NCBI RefSeq assembly: GCF_032926325.1
Contig: NZ_CP136709.1
Location: forward strand, 967,501-1,031,500
Source of the DNA: Aestuariibaculum lutulentum
GTDB taxonomy: Bacteria; Bacteroidota; Bacteroidia; Flavobacteriales; Flavobacteriaceae
Direction of reading: 5' to 3'
DNA length: 64,000 nt
A program made the translations under genes and the position numbers. The notes beneath the pieces were generated by a model. It was not told where the DNA came from and did no database searches. It saw only the letters and a list, made by a program, of their open reading frames with translations. Positions 25,167 to 31,090 of the stretch are shown one piece after another (within the stretch, counting starts at the first letter, position 1; every line of letters starts with the position of its first letter).

Positions 25167-25976
25167 ATGAATTTATCTCAAGTAAAATTGGTGGTGTCTG
25201 ATATGGACGGCACTCTATTAAATCCAGAAAACCAGGTTAGCAATCGTTTTTTTAATCAGTTTAACGAACTAAAAAAGCAAAACATTCATTTTGTTGCTGC
25301 CAGCGGTCGCCAATACCAAAGTATTTTAGACAAGCTTAATCTTATTAAAGATGATATTTCAATTATTGCTGAAAACGGCGGCATTATGAAATACAATAGT
25401 GAAGAGCACATTTTACTTCAACTTACTCCTGAAGATATTGAAACTTCGGTAAGCCTATTACGTCAGGTAGATGGCGCTAATATTGTGTTATGCGGAAGAA
25501 AGGCAGCATATATAGAAACTTCAAATCCCGATTTTATTTCAAAATTTGAAGCATATTATGCCGAATACAGAATTGTAGAAGATCTTACACAAGTTACAGA
25601 CGACGTGTTTTTAAAAATTGCGGTATATCACAACGAATCTTCAGAACATTACATTCTACCACAAGCTGAAGCCTTAAGCAGCAAACTTCAGGTTATTGTT
25701 TCGGGTCAAAACTGGTTAGACATTTCACATATTGAAGCCAACAAAGCCTACGCATTAAAAATTCTTCAACAGCAATTAGGTATTACAGAAGAGGAAACCA
25801 TGGTTTTTGGTGATTACAATAATGATTTACAAATGTTAGGGCTTGCCTACTTTAGCTATGCTATGCAAAATGCACACAACGATGTTAAAAAAATAGCGCG
25901 TTTTCAAACTAAAAGTAATTCTGAAGAAGGTGTAGAAGCTATTATTGATGAGTTACTAAATAGCAAGCAAATTTAA
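25167..25976 (+). CDS. Cof-type HAD-IIB phosphatase
   Basis: The 269-residue protein carries HAD motif I DMDGTLLN (Asp nucleophile about residue 12), motif II AASGRQ (Ser about 44), a C2B-type cap domain in the centre, and motif III/IV VFGDYNNDLQML near residue 215. Cof-type HAD-IIB enzymes dephosphorylate sugar phosphates or flavin and thiamine precursors. The frame extends to a TTG at 25140, but the ATG at 25167 (MNLSQVKLVVSDMDGT) fits the family start, so it was used. It is divergent from the LacI gene. Confidence 0.92.
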   Translation: MNLSQVKLVVSDMDGTLLNPENQVSNRFFNQFNELKKQNIHFVAASGRQYQSILDKLNLIKDDISIIAENGGIMKYNSEEHILLQLTPEDIETSVSLLRQVDGANIVLCGRKAAYIETSNPDFISKFEAYYAEYRIVEDLTQVTDDVFLKIAVYHNESSEHYILPQAEALSSKLQVIVSGQNWLDISHIEANKAYALKILQQQLGITEEETMVFGDYNNDLQMLGLAYFSYAMQNAHNDVKKIARFQTKSNSEEGVEAIIDELLNSKQI

Positions 25977-25984
25977 GGTTACGA

Positions 25985-26104
25985 TTAAAAAAGAATAAAG
26001 GTTACTCGGACTGAGCAACCTTTATTAACCATTAAACTAACCAAAAAAATATTAAATATGAAAAACTGTAATTAGAACTATTGTAGTGCTTTGCTCTAAT
26101 TACA
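25985..26104 (-). ncRNA. Candidate small RNA A of the GACAT-box regulon
   Basis: On the minus strand a TATCTTTG -7 box (26115-26108) is followed four bases later by a perfect 10-bp hairpin, TGTAATTAGA with TCTAATTACA (26067-26076 with 26095-26104). A T-rich linker with GGTTAGTTTAA comes next, then a terminator hairpin (stems 25994-26003 and 26017-26026) followed by CTTTTTTAA. The predicted transcript is about 120 nt. The linker GGTTAGTTTAA is shared with small RNAs C, D and E. The activator-type box lies at 26140-26152. No credible ORF fits. Confidence 0.65.
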
Positions 26105-26139
26105 TAACAAAGATACGCTCACTTTACAGATTACTTTAC

Positions 26140-26152
26140 GACATTGCATGTC
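26140..26152 (-). promoter_or_regulatory. GACAT-N3-ATGTC box of small RNA A
   Basis: GACATTGCATGTC is an inverted repeat of GACAT around 3 bp. It lies exactly 24 nt upstream of the TATCTTTG -7 box of small RNA A (centre about -42). The spacer has no TTG at -33 and begins GTAAA, as at three other copies in this region. Confidence 0.7.
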
Positions 26153-26170
26153 CGGTGAAAATCAAGTATG

Positions 26171-26206
26171 TATTAAAAAGAAAAGAGCAGCACTTTCGTA
26201 CTGCTC
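26171..26206 (-). terminator. Intrinsic terminator of the 80-residue protein gene
   Basis: GAGCAGCAC (26185-26193) pairs with GTACTGCTC (26198-26206), one wobble, loop TTTC. On the minus strand TTTTCTTTTTAA follows. It is 32 bp past the stop at 26238 and separates this gene from small RNA A. Confidence 0.8.
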
Positions 26207-26237
26207 CTTCAAAGAATCAATCTAAACTTGCTATTAA

Positions 26238-26480
26238 TCAATCCCCGTAAAACATGATATGTTTTACTACAAGTTTTTGTCGACCTGTGAGTTCTCTACC
26301 ATTAACATCTTCTAAAACTTCAACCACTTTTTCAAAAGAAAATTCCGGTAGAATTTCATTTTTATAATCAATTTTCAAAAACAGCATTTTTAAAGCACTT
26401 ACAGCCTTCTTCATTTTTTCATCTGGTCGTAATTGCTTTTCAAAAGCACACTCTAATTCTTTCAACTTAAAAAGTAACAT
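26238..26480 (-). CDS. Small protein under a GACAT-type box, unknown function (80 aa)
   Basis: This 80-residue, charged, probably all-helical protein (ELECAFEKQLRPDEKMKKAV near the N-terminus, ELTGRQKLVVKHIMFYGD at the C-terminus) has no signal or membrane helix, so it is likely cytoplasmic. I recognise no family. It has its own TAATTTTG -7 box (26514-26507), a GACAC-N3-ATGTC box exactly 24 nt upstream, a short 5' leader of about 20 nt, and a terminator. It is divergent from the XRE-like regulator gene. Sharing its promoter design with four small RNAs makes it a member of the same regulon. Confidence 0.75.
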   Translation of the reverse strand: MLLFKLKELECAFEKQLRPDEKMKKAVSALKMLFLKIDYKNEILPEFSFEKVVEVLEDVNGRELTGRQKLVVKHIMFYGD

Positions 26481-26506
26481 GTTTTGTTATATCCTGTTTT
26501 CTTAAG

Positions 26507-26551
26507 CAAAATTAATAAGGGTATACGTTTTAGAATACGACACAAGATGTC
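26507..26551 (-). promoter_or_regulatory. Promoter and GACAT-type box of the 80-residue protein gene
   Basis: The box GACACAAGATGTC (26539-26551) differs from the palindrome at one position. After a 24-nt spacer on the minus strand comes TAATTTTG (26514-26507). The 80-residue ORF starts at 26480. The box lies 49 bp from the start of the divergent XRE-like gene at 26600, so it could also serve autoregulation of that gene. Confidence 0.65.
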
Positions 26552-26599
26552 TGCAACCAATCATTTTAATTATATTTACCTTATAACTAACTCATAAGC

Positions 26600-27478
26600 A
26601 TGAAAAAATATAATTCCATAGGTGAACTTTTTACAGATTACAGGGAGTTTTACAATTTATCGCAATCTGATTTTGCATCTGAATTAAATGTCGATTTAAG
26701 AACGGTTCAGCGCTGGGAAAAAGACTTAACATTAATCAAGTCTGAAAAAGAAGAAGATATCGTATTAAACACGCTTATGCCCTATCAGCTTATTCATAAT
26801 TTAAATGCTGCTGTACCCATCCCGACATTTTACGACTTTAAAACCCGAAAATATTCACTTTCAGCTCAAACCAACGACTTACCTAAATTAGAATGGTATC
26901 TCGATCAAATTAATGTCGTTTCGAACAACTTAAGAACCATAGATTTTGATTTCGACATTAAATACTTAGAACACTTTATTGATTCTCAGAAAAAAGATGA
27001 CACCTTCCTAAATCATGAATTAATAAAAGAGGCTATAAGGTTACTACCGGAACTTAATTTTGTTTTTACAGGAAAAAGTGGCTACTACGCCGGACACAGT
27101 ATAGTACTCCCCTTAAAAAAAGAGACGTATTTAAAACTTAAAAACAAGGAGATTAACGTAAAGCAATTAAGATCAAACGATTTAACAAATTATAAAAATT
27201 TAGAACAACCCATTTTCTTTAGATATGACATAACGGGTGACTGTAACGACTCTCTTTTTTATGTTATGGCCCAGTTTTTTAGGTTTTTTAAAAATATTGA
27301 AAACAAAAACTATATTATGTCATCGTACACAGAACGTGACGATACCTACGATTTAAATTTACAAATAGGGTTTAACATTTTATGGGAAGATAAAGAATTA
27401 CAAAACGAATTAAATTTAGATCATCCTCCTCGATTTATGGAAGGTAGCTTTGAAGAATTCTTTTCTAAACTGGAATAA
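26600..27478 (+). CDS. XRE-like helix-turn-helix regulator with large unknown C-terminal domain
   Basis: The 292-residue protein has a clear HTH at about residues 18-40 (SQSDFASELNVDLRTVQRWE, ending with the RW[E] of Cro/C1-type motifs). The remaining 240 residues form an alpha+beta domain I do not recognise, with SGYYAGHSIVLPL near residue 157 and FFRYDITGDCNDSLFYVM near residue 205. It is surrounded on both sides by five copies of a GACAT-N3-ATGTC-type box, the nearest at 26539-26551, and its stop is 9 bp from the terminator tail of small RNA C. The likely role is regulator of these transcription units, by position only. Confidence 0.8.
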   Translation: MKKYNSIGELFTDYREFYNLSQSDFASELNVDLRTVQRWEKDLTLIKSEKEEDIVLNTLMPYQLIHNLNAAVPIPTFYDFKTRKYSLSAQTNDLPKLEWYLDQINVVSNNLRTIDFDFDIKYLEHFIDSQKKDDTFLNHELIKEAIRLLPELNFVFTGKSGYYAGHSIVLPLKKETYLKLKNKEINVKQLRSNDLTNYKNLEQPIFFRYDITGDCNDSLFYVMAQFFRFFKNIENKNYIMSSYTERDDTYDLNLQIGFNILWEDKELQNELNLDHPPRFMEGSFEEFFSKLE

Positions 27479-27486
27479 TTTATCGC

Positions 27487-27582
27487 AAAACGAAGAAAGG
27501 CCACAGTAGCACCCTTCAATACCAAACTGCAGCCTTAAACTAACCAAACCAACTATGAAAAAACTTTTACTACGTTTTTACA
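27487..27582 (-). ncRNA. Candidate small RNA C of the GACAT-box regulon
   Basis: On the minus strand a TAAATTTG -7 box (27593-27586) precedes about 95 nt: an A/T-rich 5' part, the GT-rich linker TTGGTTTGGTTAGTTTAA, and a terminator hairpin (27499-27507 with 27526-27534, 9 bp with two wobbles) followed by TTTCTTCGTTTT. It is a close paralogue of small RNAs D and E; the terminator loop differs most. Together with D these features account for the 27479-27999 gap. Confidence 0.7.
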
Positions 27583-27617
27583 CTACAAATTTACGTTAGA
27601 AATCCATGGTAATTTAC

Positions 27618-27630
27618 GACATAAGATGTC
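27618..27630 (-). promoter_or_regulatory. GACAT-N3-ATGTC box of small RNA C
   Basis: GACATAAGATGTC is exactly 24 nt upstream of the TAAATTTG box at 27593-27586. The spacer begins GTAAA and contains no TTG. Confidence 0.7.
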
Positions 27631-27760
27631 ATCATTCTTTTAGTCCCCATTCCCTTTATTATATCCATAAAAAAGCCATTAAAAAAGTGTAGTTGTGTTT
27701 ATATGGGAAAACATTAATTCAAGAAATTGGTTTAAATAGACAAGTGCGACAAAACGCTTT

Positions 27761-27857
27761 AAAATGAAGAAAGGCCACAGTAGCACCCTAATACGCTTAC
27801 TGTAGCCTTAAACTAACCAAACCAACTTATGAAAAAACTTTTTACTACGTTTTTACA
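27761..27857 (-). ncRNA. Candidate small RNA D of the GACAT-box regulon
   Basis: A TAAATTTG -7 box (27868-27861, minus strand) is followed by about 95 nt nearly identical to small RNA E. It has the linker TTGGTTTGGTTAGTTTAA and a terminator with a 10-bp stem (27773-27782 with 27798-27807, one G-U pair) and tail TTTCTTCATTTT. The loop GCGTATTAGGGTGC is shared with E. On the other strand a short ATG ORF exists, but its frame is not kept among copies. Confidence 0.72.
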
Positions 27858-27892
27858 TTACAAATTTACGTTAGAAATCCATGTTGGTTTAC

Positions 27893-27905
27893 GACATAAG
27901 ATGTC
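27893..27905 (-). promoter_or_regulatory. GACAT-N3-ATGTC box of small RNA D
   Basis: GACATAAGATGTC is 24 nt upstream of the TAAATTTG box at 27868-27861, the same spacing as the other four copies. Confidence 0.7.
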
Positions 27906-27943
27906 ATCATCTTTTTAATAATTATTCACTTAATTCTATTGCA

Positions 27944-27969
27944 CAAAAAAAGCTCCTATTCTAAGAGCT
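27944..27969 (-). terminator. Intrinsic terminator of the cytochrome-type lipoprotein gene
   Basis: AGCTC (27951-27955) and GAGCT (27965-27969) form the stem. Read on the minus strand it is followed by TTTTTTGTG. It is about 30 bp past the stop at 28000. Confidence 0.65.
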
Positions 27970-27999
27970 CTATATTCTATAATTTATTTCCATTATTAA

Positions 28000-28371
28000 C
28001 TATTCTGAAAAACCACTAGCAACCCATTGTTTTAACATGGTAATTTCTTCAGAAGTTAAAGCCGGCTTCTTACTTTTAAAAGGCATATATTTTTTTTCTG
28101 TAACAGGTAACTCCACACGAGTTATTATATCCTCAATATTATTCTTTACAGCACCATAAGTATCTAAATACTTCTTTTTACCGTTTTCCGGAAAATGGCA
28201 AGGTGTACAGCTGCGCTCCATAACAGGAGCAATATGCTTAGCGTAACTCACAGCAGGCTCTTCCTGTTTTACTGTTGTTTCTTTTGAAGATTTACAATAT
28301 TGTAATGTTGAAACTGTTAAGGCTAAAAGAGCTAAAGGAATTAATTTATTGGTTAATAGCTTAAATTTCAT
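28000..28371 (-). CDS. Heme-binding lipoprotein, cytochrome c-like
   Basis: This 123-residue protein has a hydrophobic N-terminal signal with a probable lipid-anchored Cys (STLQYC, residue 26) and one heme c motif, CTPCH (about residue 56), in the context HIAPVMERSCTPCHFPENGK. This is close to the heme-binding domains found in Bacteroidota surface or periplasmic proteins. A distal Met may come from KKYMPFKSK near residue 96. It would be a small electron carrier or redox sensor in the periplasm. It follows small RNA E by about 54 bp, so read-through from the GACAT-box promoter at 28557 could place it in the same regulon. Confidence 0.85.
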   Translation of the reverse strand: MKFKLLTNKLIPLALLALTVSTLQYCKSSKETTVKQEEPAVSYAKHIAPVMERSCTPCHFPENGKKKYLDTYGAVKNNIEDIITRVELPVTEKKYMPFKSKKPALTSEEITMLKQWVASGFSE

Positions 28372-28424
28372 AAAAAGGTTGATTTGAATGATTACACAGC
28401 AATATATGAAATAAAAAAATTACT

Positions 28425-28521
28425 ATAATAAAAAAGCTACAGTAAAGCACCCTAATACGCTTACCTGTAGCTTTAAACTAACCAAACCAACTTATGAAAA
28501 ACTTTTTACTACGTTTTTACA
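28425..28521 (-). ncRNA. Candidate small RNA E of the GACAT-box regulon
   Basis: A TAAATTTG -7 box (28532-28525, minus strand) precedes about 95 nt with the linker TTGGTTTGGTTAGTTTAA and a terminator of 10 perfect pairs (28433-28442 with 28465-28474) followed by TTTTTTATTATAG. Compared with D, the stem has changed on both sides so that pairing is kept (GGCTACAG to AAGCTACAG, with matching changes opposite), while the loop is identical. This is good evidence that the RNA structure is selected. A weaker possibility is a leader for the cytochrome gene downstream. Confidence 0.72.
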
Positions 28522-28556
28522 TTACAAATTTACGGTAGAAATCCATGTTGGTTTAC

Positions 28557-28569
28557 GACATAAGATGTC
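28557..28569 (-). promoter_or_regulatory. GACAT-N3-ATGTC box of small RNA E
   Basis: GACATAAGATGTC is 24 nt upstream of the TAAATTTG box at 28532-28525. Confidence 0.7.
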
Positions 28570-28607
28570 ATAAGATAATTTACCAAAATTTTTGTTCACT
28601 TTAGAGC

Positions 28608-28636
28608 ATAAAAAAAGCCCTTATTTCTAAGGGCTT
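28608..28636 (-). terminator. Intrinsic terminator of the first tRNA-Asp gene
   Basis: AAGCCCTT (28615-28622) and AAGGGCTT (28629-28636) form an 8-bp stem. The minus strand continues TTTTTATG. It is 12 bp past the tRNA 3' end. Confidence 0.85.
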
Positions 28637-28647
28637 TTGCAATTTTG

Positions 28648-28721
28648 CGGTCTGGACGGGACTCGAACCCGCGACCTTCGCCGTGACAGGGCGACATTCT
28701 AACCAACTGAACTACCAGACC
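28648..28721 (-). tRNA. tRNA-Asp (anticodon GUC), copy 1
   Basis: The acceptor stem GGTCTGG/CCAGACC with discriminator G, the anticodon stem TCGCC/GGCGA with loop CTGTCAC (anticodon GTC), and the T-loop TTCGAGT are all present on the minus strand. CCA is not encoded. A TATATTTG -7 box lies at 28746-28739. It is identical to the copy at 29367-29440. Confidence 0.97.
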
Positions 28722-28738
28722 GTTGCGTATTGCGGGTG

Positions 28739-28746
28739 CAAATATA
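28739..28746 (-). promoter_or_regulatory. -7 box (TATATTTG) of tRNA-Asp copy 1
   Basis: This TAnnTTTG match is 18 bp upstream of the tRNA 5' end, in a stretch nearly identical to that before copy 2. Confidence 0.6.
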
Positions 28747-28970
28747 CAATACTTTTTAATATATAATAATATTTTTTGATTTTTTTTCTAGCATTAAGCA
28801 AAACACTGAATGTTAGAAAAACAAAAGACTATTCAAATTCCTGACACTAACAAATAACACTTTTATAACAGATAACAACCTAATTCGTTTATAATTGGAA
28901 TACACCATAAAAAGGGATGTCCTTTTTACTTTAAAACCAAGCATTTAAATTGTATCCTCAATAATTATTA

Positions 28971-29201
28971 ATGAAGGAATTATTTAAAATATTATTATAC
29001 TACATTGCTTTTCTAATCCTATTCTGCATAATAGGGACAGGTCTTTCAATATTAATCTCCAAATGGACAAATAATGCTTTCAAAATAATATTTGAGAACG
29101 TAATCAACCCTGTAGTAATGATATCTTCACCAATATTCATTTACTTATGTTTGCCAAAAAAATTCAGAAAGAGATTAAAAATTTGGAAGGATTTAATCTA
29201 A
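28971..29201 (+). CDS. Small membrane protein, unknown function (76 aa)
   Basis: This 76-residue frame has two predicted membrane helices (about residues 5-30, LLYYIAFLILFCIIGTGLSI, and 44-62) and a very basic C-terminus (PKKFRKRLKIWK). It lies between the two tRNA-Asp genes on the opposite strand. I do not recognise a family and see no strong promoter, so it could be a decayed or strain-specific gene. Composition is AT-rich like the surrounding non-coding DNA, but the hydrophobic pattern and basic tail look like a real membrane protein. Confidence 0.5.
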   Translation: MKELFKILLYYIAFLILFCIIGTGLSILISKWTNNAFKIIFENVINPVVMISSPIFIYLCLPKKFRKRLKIWKDLI

Positions 29202-29324
29202 AACAAAAAAGCATCCCGATTTTCTGTTAAGAAAAAAGGAAAGCCTTTCATTGGAACACCAAAAAACTTTGGTAATCACTACTACTCCCAATTTACATTG
29301 GGACAACACAACTTCTTTATAGTG

Positions 29325-29353
29325 CCAAAAAAAGCCCTAATCACTTAGAGCTT
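29325..29353 (-). terminator. Intrinsic terminator of the second tRNA-Asp gene
   Basis: AAGCCCTAA (29332-29340) pairs with TTAGAGCTT (29345-29353), one wobble, loop TCAC. The minus strand continues TTTTTGGC. It is 13 bp past the tRNA end. Confidence 0.8.
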
Positions 29354-29366
29354 CTCTGCAATTTTG

Positions 29367-29440
29367 CGGTCTGGACGGGACTCGAACCCGCGACCTTCGC
29401 CGTGACAGGGCGACATTCTAACCAACTGAACTACCAGACC
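29367..29440 (-). tRNA. tRNA-Asp (anticodon GUC), copy 2
   Basis: The 74 nt are identical in sequence to copy 1, with anticodon GTC and no encoded CCA. A TATATTTG box lies at 29466-29459. The flanks just outside the gene are also nearly the same as at copy 1, so this is a local duplication. Confidence 0.97.
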
Positions 29441-29458
29441 GTTGCTGTATTGCGGTTG

Positions 29459-29466
29459 CAAATATA
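29459..29466 (-). promoter_or_regulatory. -7 box (TATATTTG) of tRNA-Asp copy 2
   Basis: This is the same octamer as at tRNA-Leu and tRNA-Asp copy 1, 19 bp upstream of the tRNA 5' end. Confidence 0.6.
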
Positions 29467-29519
29467 CACCCCTTTTTGTTTACCGCAAACATTTTTTTAA
29501 GTTTTTTTCTGTTTTTTAT

Positions 29520-30449
29520 CTAAGCGAACTTTTTCCGTTCAACCATATAAGTTAAAAGTATATTATTGAAATCACTATTCACATCAACCTCAACATATTT
29601 AATATTGTATTTCAAACAATTATATTGAACATCTTTAAAAAATGCACTTACAGCTTCATTATAATTGTGCTTAATAGTATCGGCATATAAATTTATAAAC
29701 TCACCGGTTTCAACATCTACGAAGCGTTTGGGCTTATTATCGAAATCGAATAACAACTCTTTTTCTTTATCGAAAACATGAAACAAAATAACTTCATGTT
29801 TATTGTATTTTAAATGGCGAAGCGCTTCAAACAACTTATTAGGGTCATCCATAGCCTGAAACATATCAGTAAATAGGAATATTAACGAACGTCGGTGTAT
29901 TTTTTCAGCGATTTGATGCAAATAAGTATAGGTATCTGTCTGTCTGTTTACAGGCTTTTGAGTAACCATATTAGACAACTGACTTAATAACATTTGATGA
30001 TGACGCTCGCTACCCTTTTCTGGAGCATAATAGTCGTAAGCATCACTATAAACACTTAAACCTACAGCATCACGTTGCTTTTTTAAGATTCCCATTAAAG
30101 AAGCCGAAGCCAAAGCTGAAAATGCTATTTTATTTAAATGATCAATGGAAAAATTACTCATACTCGGGTAGTGCATCGAACTACTGTTATCGATAATAAT
30201 ATGACACCTTAAATTGGTTTCATCGTCGTAACATTTGGTATATAACTTATCTGTTTTCGCAAAGAGTTTCCAATCGATATGACGTGTACTTTCGCCTTGA
30301 TTATATATTTTATGTTCGGCAAACTCGGCCGAAAACCCATGAAACGGACTTTTATGCATTCCGGCAATAAATCCTTCAACCACTTGCTTTGCCAGCAATT
30401 CTAAGTTTTTAAAACCTTCAGCTTTATTAAGTTCGTTTTGTAAATTCAT
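29520..30449 (-). CDS. DUF58 domain protein (vWA-like)
   Basis: This 309-residue protein matches the DUF58 family. It has the FSAEFAEHKIYNQGESTRHI segment (about residues 39-58), then DWKLFAKTDKLYTKCYDDE, and a von Willebrand A-like fold beginning CHIIIDNSSSM (about residue 85), whose DxSxS resembles a MIDAS motif. DUF58 proteins commonly sit with MoxR ATPases in BatA-type stress operons. No MoxR gene is adjacent here; thioredoxin lies 94 bp upstream behind a terminator. A chaperone-linked role is inferred from the family. Confidence 0.9.
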   Translation of the reverse strand: MNLQNELNKAEGFKNLELLAKQVVEGFIAGMHKSPFHGFSAEFAEHKIYNQGESTRHIDWKLFAKTDKLYTKCYDDETNLRCHIIIDNSSSMHYPSMSNFSIDHLNKIAFSALASASLMGILKKQRDAVGLSVYSDAYDYYAPEKGSERHHQMLLSQLSNMVTQKPVNRQTDTYTYLHQIAEKIHRRSLIFLFTDMFQAMDDPNKLFEALRHLKYNKHEVILFHVFDKEKELLFDFDNKPKRFVDVETGEFINLYADTIKHNYNEAVSAFFKDVQYNCLKYNIKYVEVDVNSDFNNILLTYMVERKKFA

Positions 30450-30488
30450 TTTTAACTCTTATTCTATTTAAAAGATGTATCTAAAATA

Positions 30489-30520
30489 AAAAAGGTTTGC
30501 TATTACTAGCAAACCTTTTT
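30489..30520 (-). terminator. Strong intrinsic terminator after trxA
   Basis: A 14-bp perfect stem (30489-30502 with 30507-30520) has a 4-nt loop. T-runs follow on the minus strand, with A/T symmetry that could also work in the other direction. It separates trxA from the DUF58 gene. Confidence 0.9.
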
Positions 30521-30543
30521 ACATAATCTTTATGTTTTACAGA

Positions 30544-30861
30544 CTATAAAAGCGAATCGATCGCATCGGTATAAGCGTTTTTAGGCGCTACACCTACTTG
30601 TCTTCCTACTACTTCTCCGTTTTGGAATACTAATACTGTTGGAATATTACGAACACCGTATTTAGCAGCAAATTCTTGGTTAGCATCAACATCAACTTTT
30701 CCTACTACCGCTTTACCTTCGTACTCTTCGCTAATTTGCTCGATGATTGGTCCTACCATTCTACATGGTCCACACCAAGCAGCCCAAAAATCAACCATAA
30801 CTGGTTTATCACTTTTTAATACCGTTTCTTCAAACGTTGCATCTGTTATTTCTAATGCCAT
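30544..30861 (-). CDS. trxA: Thioredoxin
   Basis: At 105 residues this is a canonical cytoplasmic thioredoxin with active site WCGPC at residues 29-33, the following RMVGPI helix, and the cis-proline loop RNIPTVLVFQNG near residue 74. It reduces protein disulfides using electrons from thioredoxin reductase. It is a single-gene unit with promoter TTG-N23-TAATTTTG at 30933-30900 and a strong terminator downstream. Confidence 0.97.
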   Translation of the reverse strand: MALEITDATFEETVLKSDKPVMVDFWAAWCGPCRMVGPIIEQISEEYEGKAVVGKVDVDANQEFAAKYGVRNIPTVLVFQNGEVVGRQVGVAPKNAYTDAIDSLL

Positions 30862-30899
30862 AATATTTATGTTTTAATTGTAATACTATTTTAATGTTA

Positions 30900-30933
30900 C
30901 AAAATTAGTCAAAAAAACTCCTAAAGCTTACAA
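30900..30933 (-). promoter_or_regulatory. Promoter of trxA
   Basis: On the minus strand TTG (30933-30931) is followed by 23 nt and TAATTTTG (30907-30900), within the Bacteroidota TTG-N17-23-TAnnTTTG consensus. The leader is about 35 nt. Confidence 0.65.
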
Positions 30934-31039
30934 AGTAACAATTTGTTTTATTTATAACTCGATTGTTTAAGCTTATTTTAAGATTTTTTTACGTTTTATA
31001 CTCATAACAACCTTCTTACTTTTTTACAGGCAACAAAAA

Positions 31040-31064
31040 AAGCCTCCGCATTTTGCGAAAGCTT
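31040..31064 (-). terminator. Intrinsic terminator of the beta-rich lipoprotein gene
   Basis: An 11-bp stem (31040-31050 with 31054-31064, some wobble pairs) is followed on the minus strand by TTTTTTGTTG, 27 bp past the stop at 31091. Confidence 0.8.
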
Positions 31065-31090
31065 TTATCTATTTTAATCTTTAAATAAAA

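Noticed and set aside
27487..28570. Short plus-strand ORFs starting ATGAAAAA in each small-RNA repeat (possible multicopy peptide)
   Set aside because: Length changes in A and T runs shift the frame between copies: C and E read about 14 codons alike, but D shifts frame and the related unit A stops after five codons. The promoter boxes and terminator T-runs are all on the minus strand.
27487..28570. CRISPR-like or transposon-derived repeats
   Set aside because: Copies are about 150 bp, irregularly spaced, separated by genes, with no short direct repeats, spacers, cas genes, transposase or terminal inverted repeats.
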